Origin: Candidatus Methylomirabilota bacterium
GTDB lineage: Bacteria > Methylomirabilota > Methylomirabilia > Methylomirabilales > 2-02-FULL-66-22
Length of the DNA: 32,607 bases
Reading direction: 5' to 3'
NCBI GenBank assembly: GCA_026387775.1
Contig: JAPLLC010000010.1
Coordinates: 1-32,607 of the forward strand
Every line of letters begins with the position of its first letter. Position 1 is the first letter of the stretch. The notes under the pieces were generated by a model that saw only the letters and a program-made list of their open reading frames with translations, was not told the origin of the DNA and did no database searches. A program made the position numbers and the translations under genes. Shown piece by piece: positions 29,977-32,607 of this stretch.

Positions 29977-30824
29977 GGATGCGGCTGGAGCGAGTCGGCT
30001 TGCTTGCAAGCGGGCGTCCTTCGACAGCCACGCTGGTGGGAATCGTTCTGGCGTGTCTGGTCGCCCTGCCGAGCCTATTGTCGCTGGCCCCCTACGCCGT
30101 GGATCTGGAGGCGATCCTACAGCCCCCCAGCCGGATCCATCTGCTCGGGACGGATGAGAACGGCCGCGATGCGCTTGCGCGCCTGGTCGTCGGCGCGCGC
30201 GCGACCCTCGGGATCGGCGCGGGCGCGACGCTCGTGGCGATTGCCCTGGGGGCTGCCATCGGAGCGATCGCCGGGTACCGCGGCGGTTTCCTTGATTCCG
30301 CTCTGATGCGTTTCGTAGACTTCGCCCTGGCTTTCCCTAGCCTGTTTGCGATCCTCCTCTTTGCCGCCGTGTTTTCGCCCGGACCCTTGCAGCTTGTCCT
30401 CCTGATCGGCTGCACCGGATGGATGACCACGGCCCGCCTAGTCCGCGCGCGGATGAAGGAGTTGTTGGCGACACCCTATGTGGAAGCCGCCTGGTCGCTG
30501 GGGGCGTCCGGTCGCGAAGTGATCTACAACCATCTGATACCCAATCTGCACGGGATTCTGTTCGTGGCGGGGCTCGTCCAATTGAGCCGCTCGGTCGTGG
30601 CCGAGGCCACGATCTCGTTCCTCGGCTTTGGCGTCCAGCCCCCCACCCCGACATGGGGGAACCTTCTCATCGGCGCGCAAAACTACGTTTACACCGCGCC
30701 CTGGCTGGCGCTGGCGCCCGGCCTGGCGATCACGGGAACGCTGCTGGCGATCTCCACGCTGGGGATCGGCGGCCCGCCGACTCGGCTGATCCGCGGTCCA
30801 CATGAAGACATCTCCGACACTTGA
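29973..30824 (+). CDS. Peptide-type ABC transporter permease DppC-like, second system, with altered C-terminus
   Basis: Inner-membrane permease, 283 residues. Landmarks: RIHLLGTDENGRDALARLVVGAR, the EAA-type loop PYVEAAWSLGASGREVIYNHLIPN, and AEATISFLGFGVQPPTPTWG. ATG 29973 overlaps the DppB stop. The expected C-terminal signature (GD.LRD.LDPR) is absent; the frame ends ISTLGIGGPPTRLIRG... instead. In the -1 frame the same DNA reads GDRRPADSADPRST then stop at 30805, which matches the signature, so one G too few in the GGGG run near 30760 would explain the change. A natural frameshift or a sequencing error is possible. As with the other peptide-type system, no DppD/F ATPase genes follow. Confidence 0.88.
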   Translation: MRMRLERVGLLASGRPSTATLVGIVLACLVALPSLLSLAPYAVDLEAILQPPSRIHLLGTDENGRDALARLVVGARATLGIGAGATLVAIALGAAIGAIAGYRGGFLDSALMRFVDFALAFPSLFAILLFAAVFSPGPLQLVLLIGCTGWMTTARLVRARMKELLATPYVEAAWSLGASGREVIYNHLIPNLHGILFVAGLVQLSRSVVAEATISFLGFGVQPPTPTWGNLLIGAQNYVYTAPWLALAPGLAITGTLLAISTLGIGGPPTRLIRGPHEDISDT

Positions 30825-30887
30825 TTCCATCGGACTTCTTGGCAATAATGAGTTGTCTACCCCCAACCTGGAGGAGGGTATGAACGC

Positions 30888-31280
30888 ATGGCTCGGTCCC
30901 AACGCGCTGCCATGTCGCATGGGACGACGGCAATGAAGCATGGAGGGATGGAGGTAGGTGACACGCCCACGCCCCCGACCGTGAAGCTCACGGTCCGCAA
31001 GGATGCGAAGGCGGGGTGGAATCTTCAGACCCAGGTGACCAACTTCCGCTTTGCGCCGGAGCATGCCAGCACGGCACATGTGCCCGGCGAGGGCCACGCC
31101 CACCTATACATCGACGGCAAGAAAGTCACCCGTCTTTACGGGGAGTGGTATCACATTCCCTCGCTTTCGCCGGGGACCCACAAGATCACGGTCACGCTGA
31201 ACGCAAACTCCCATGAGGATCTCATGGTGAAGGGCAAGGTCGTCTCAGACAAGCAGGAAGTCCGTGTTTCCGCCAAGTAG
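30888..31280 (+). CDS. Small His/Met-rich-N-terminus protein of unknown function
   Basis: A 130-residue protein I do not assign to a named family. The N-terminus is rich in His and Met (MSHGTTAMKHGGME), suggestive of metal binding. The rest is beta-rich with GEGHAHLYIDGKKVTRLYGEW, LSPGTHKITVTLNANSHEDL and VVSDKQEVRV; the GHAHLYIDG and PGTHKITV pattern resembles small exported beta-sandwich proteins. No signal peptide is seen, which is odd for such a fold. The SD site GGAGGAGGG lies 9 bases before ATG 30888 but is even better placed for an out-of-frame ATG (30880) giving only an 18-residue peptide; an N-terminal frameshift is possible. It follows the second peptide-type importer, without evident functional link. 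Confidence 0.72.
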   Translation: MARSQRAAMSHGTTAMKHGGMEVGDTPTPPTVKLTVRKDAKAGWNLQTQVTNFRFAPEHASTAHVPGEGHAHLYIDGKKVTRLYGEWYHIPSLSPGTHKITVTLNANSHEDLMVKGKVVSDKQEVRVSAK

Positions 31281-31692
31281 AGCCGCCAGAAGGATCGATT
31301 CGGGGGTTGTCTCCTGTCGTCTCGGCAGGCTGAAGGGGCGCCTTTTCGGTGTAGACCCGCTCGCCTTGCTTCCGCAGATCTGCAACGAAAACCGAGGCGA
31401 AGAGAAGTTGAACGTCCGGACCTTCTTGAAGAGAATATCTCGCACTCTTTCGCCTCGGGGGGGCCATCAGGGCACCGGCCCGCCTCTGGACAGGTGCGGG
31501 ATTGCTTCTTGCCGCTGGGCGAGCAAACAGACATTTCCCCATTTTTGGGATGACAGAGCCGCCACATGGTGTAAGATAAGTGATTGTGCCAGTGGATACG
31601 GGGCGCTTTCCGCAGTGACCGCTCAGAGGTCTTGAACCGAGGAAATGGCCCCCCGTGGGCCGGCCCCTGAGCCATGCATGGAGGAGGTCTTG
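31281..31692. other. 412-bp intergenic region, no supported gene
   Basis: The ORFs listed here on either strand have no recognisable motif and atypical composition. TAAGAT (31572-31577) may be a -10 box, but no good -35 is present at 16-18 bases. No terminator for the upstream gene is evident. Confidence 0.45.
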
Positions 31693-32607
31693 ATGATGAT
31701 CGGGCGTTTCAGTGGAAGGAAGGTCGTGCAGAGGAGCGGGTTCCTGGTGGGGGTCTTGGTGGCCATGCTGGCCCTCGCCGTCCCCATCGGAGCTACCGCC
31801 GCGGATGAGCAGGCCAAGCGGGACGACCGGCCGGAGCGAGGCATCGGGATCTACACCGACTTCTCGGGCGTGGTCATCCCGCTCGGCGAGAGCGTGCGGA
31901 TGGATCTCACGGTCGAGAACAAGGGCAAGCAGGATGAGGTTGTCGACCTGAAGCTCGCCGGCGTGCCGAAGGGCTGGAAGGCGTCCCTCAAAGGCGGGAG
32001 CTTCACCGTGACGGGTGCCGCGGTCCCGAGCGGGAAGACGCGGAGCCTGGCCTTTAGCGCCGAGCCGGAGAAGGGGATGGGCCCTGGGACCTACGACTTC
32101 ACGATCGAGGGGCTCACGCCGGACGGGAAGCTCAAGGCCAATTACACCATCGTGGTGACGACGCGCGATCGGGGCCGCATGGGGACGGAGGACATCCAGA
32201 TCACGACGTCCTATCCCGTCCTGCGGGGGCAGAGCGACGCGACGTTCGAGTTCTCGCTGGAGGTGGCCAACAAGAGCGAGAACGACCGCAACTTCAACCT
32301 GGCCGCCCAGGCCCCGGAGAAGTGGGAGGTCAACTTCAAACCCGGCTACGAGGCGAAGCAGATCTCTAGCCTGCGAATTCGCGGCGCCGGCAGCCAGACG
32401 GTGGCGGTGTCGGTGACGCCCGCGCGGGACACGGTGGCCGGCGAATACCCGATCCTGGTCCGCATCAGTTCGGGGGAGTCGAAGGCGGAAGTGAAGCTGA
32501 TGGTGGTGCTCAGCGGCATCTACAAGCTGGAGGCAGCCACCTCCACGGGGATCCTGTCCACGGAGGCGGTGACCGGCAAGCCCACCACGGTGTCGTTCCT
32601 GGTCAAG
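31693..32607 (+). CDS. Exported NEW3/Ig-like domain protein, 3' end beyond window
   Basis: Partial gene: 305 codons to the window edge without a stop, so it is missing from the ORF track. ATG 31693 follows GGAGGAGG. The product MMIGRFSGRK... has a signal peptide (about 1-37, ending near IGATAA-DE). Then at least two Ig-like domains of the NEW3 (NPCBM-associated) type follow: about 52-155 with VVIPLGESVRMDLTVENKG, GVPKGWKA and MGPGTYDFTIEG; and about 168-275 with VLRGQSDATFEFSLEVANKS, APEKWEVNF and TVAGEYPILVRISSG. A third repeat appears to begin at GILSTEAVTGKPTTVSF. Such proteins sit in the envelope and often accompany export-type ABC transporters; partners would lie beyond the window. Confidence 0.85.
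   Translation, partial: MMIGRFSGRKVVQRSGFLVGVLVAMLALAVPIGATAADEQAKRDDRPERGIGIYTDFSGVVIPLGESVRMDLTVENKGKQDEVVDLKLAGVPKGWKASLKGGSFTVTGAAVPSGKTRSLAFSAEPEKGMGPGTYDFTIEGLTPDGKLKANYTIVVTTRDRGRMGTEDIQITTSYPVLRGQSDATFEFSLEVANKSENDRNFNLAAQAPEKWEVNFKPGYEAKQISSLRIRGAGSQTVAVSVTPARDTVAGEYPILVRISSGESKAEVKLMVVLSGIYKLEAATSTGILSTEAVTGKPTTVSFLVK

Noticed and set aside
31151-31675. 174-residue minus-strand ORF
   Set aside because: No motif, overlaps the end of the small His/Met-rich gene antisense, Arg/Ser-rich shadow composition.

Overview
The window is high-GC, gene-dense DNA with long antisense shadow ORFs. It most likely comes from an uncultured Gram-negative bacterium: the solute-binding proteins carry plain signal peptides without a lipobox, and there is an AsmA/DUF748-type envelope protein and an NtrC-type two-component system. 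Three binding-protein transporter sets beside catabolic enzymes would fit soil or sediment lineages such as Rokubacteria/NC10 (Methylomirabilota). That placement is a guess from style, not a demonstrated assignment. I support 27 protein genes and see no rRNA, tRNA or CRISPR.

Region 1 (1-5.8 kb). A minus-strand operon, tatD-like hydrolase > membrane histidine kinase > sigma-54-type response regulator, is joined by two ATGA overlaps behind a good sigma70-like promoter. The regulator has an in-frame amber codon inside its AAA+ domain, and the reading frame continues beyond it to the window edge. The kinase has Gln where the Glu after the phospho-His is expected. A divergent DUF748/AsmA-like gene follows; it converges on a SYLF-domain lipoprotein-like gene, and both stop codons lie in one inverted repeat.

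Region 2 (5.9-11.6 kb). A sugar-utilisation block: class II aldolase, a sugar-type ABC importer (binding protein and two permeases) and a PfkB kinase. The binding-protein gene has a consensus promoter, a palindrome just after the -10 and a cUUCGg hairpin in the leader. A strong hairpin separates it from the permeases.

Region 3 (11.6-22.5 kb). hemW (apparently starting at CTG) and a creatininase-family amidohydrolase run on the minus strand. Divergent from them are an RraA-family protein, a ketopantoate-reductase-like enzyme, a peptide-type ABC importer and an M14-family deacylase. An M28-like protein lacking the usual Glu-Glu pair is on the opposite strand. This looks like uptake and hydrolysis of amide or peptide-like compounds.

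Region 4 (22.8-26.8 kb). The most unusual locus: a sodium-pumping decarboxylase operon (oadA-like alpha > gamma/biotin carrier fusion > oadB). The alpha subunit has no biotin domain and carries a 46-residue segment resembling an RND/HlyD membrane-fusion protein. The gamma subunit is fused to two nearly identical biotinyl domains flanking four copies of a beta-rich repeat.

Region 5 (26.8-32.6 kb). A 640-bp gene-free stretch with a perfect palindrome and promoter-like sites, then a second peptide-type ABC importer, a small His/Met-rich protein and the start of an exported NEW3/Ig-like protein cut by the window end. None of the three importers has an ATPase gene beside it.
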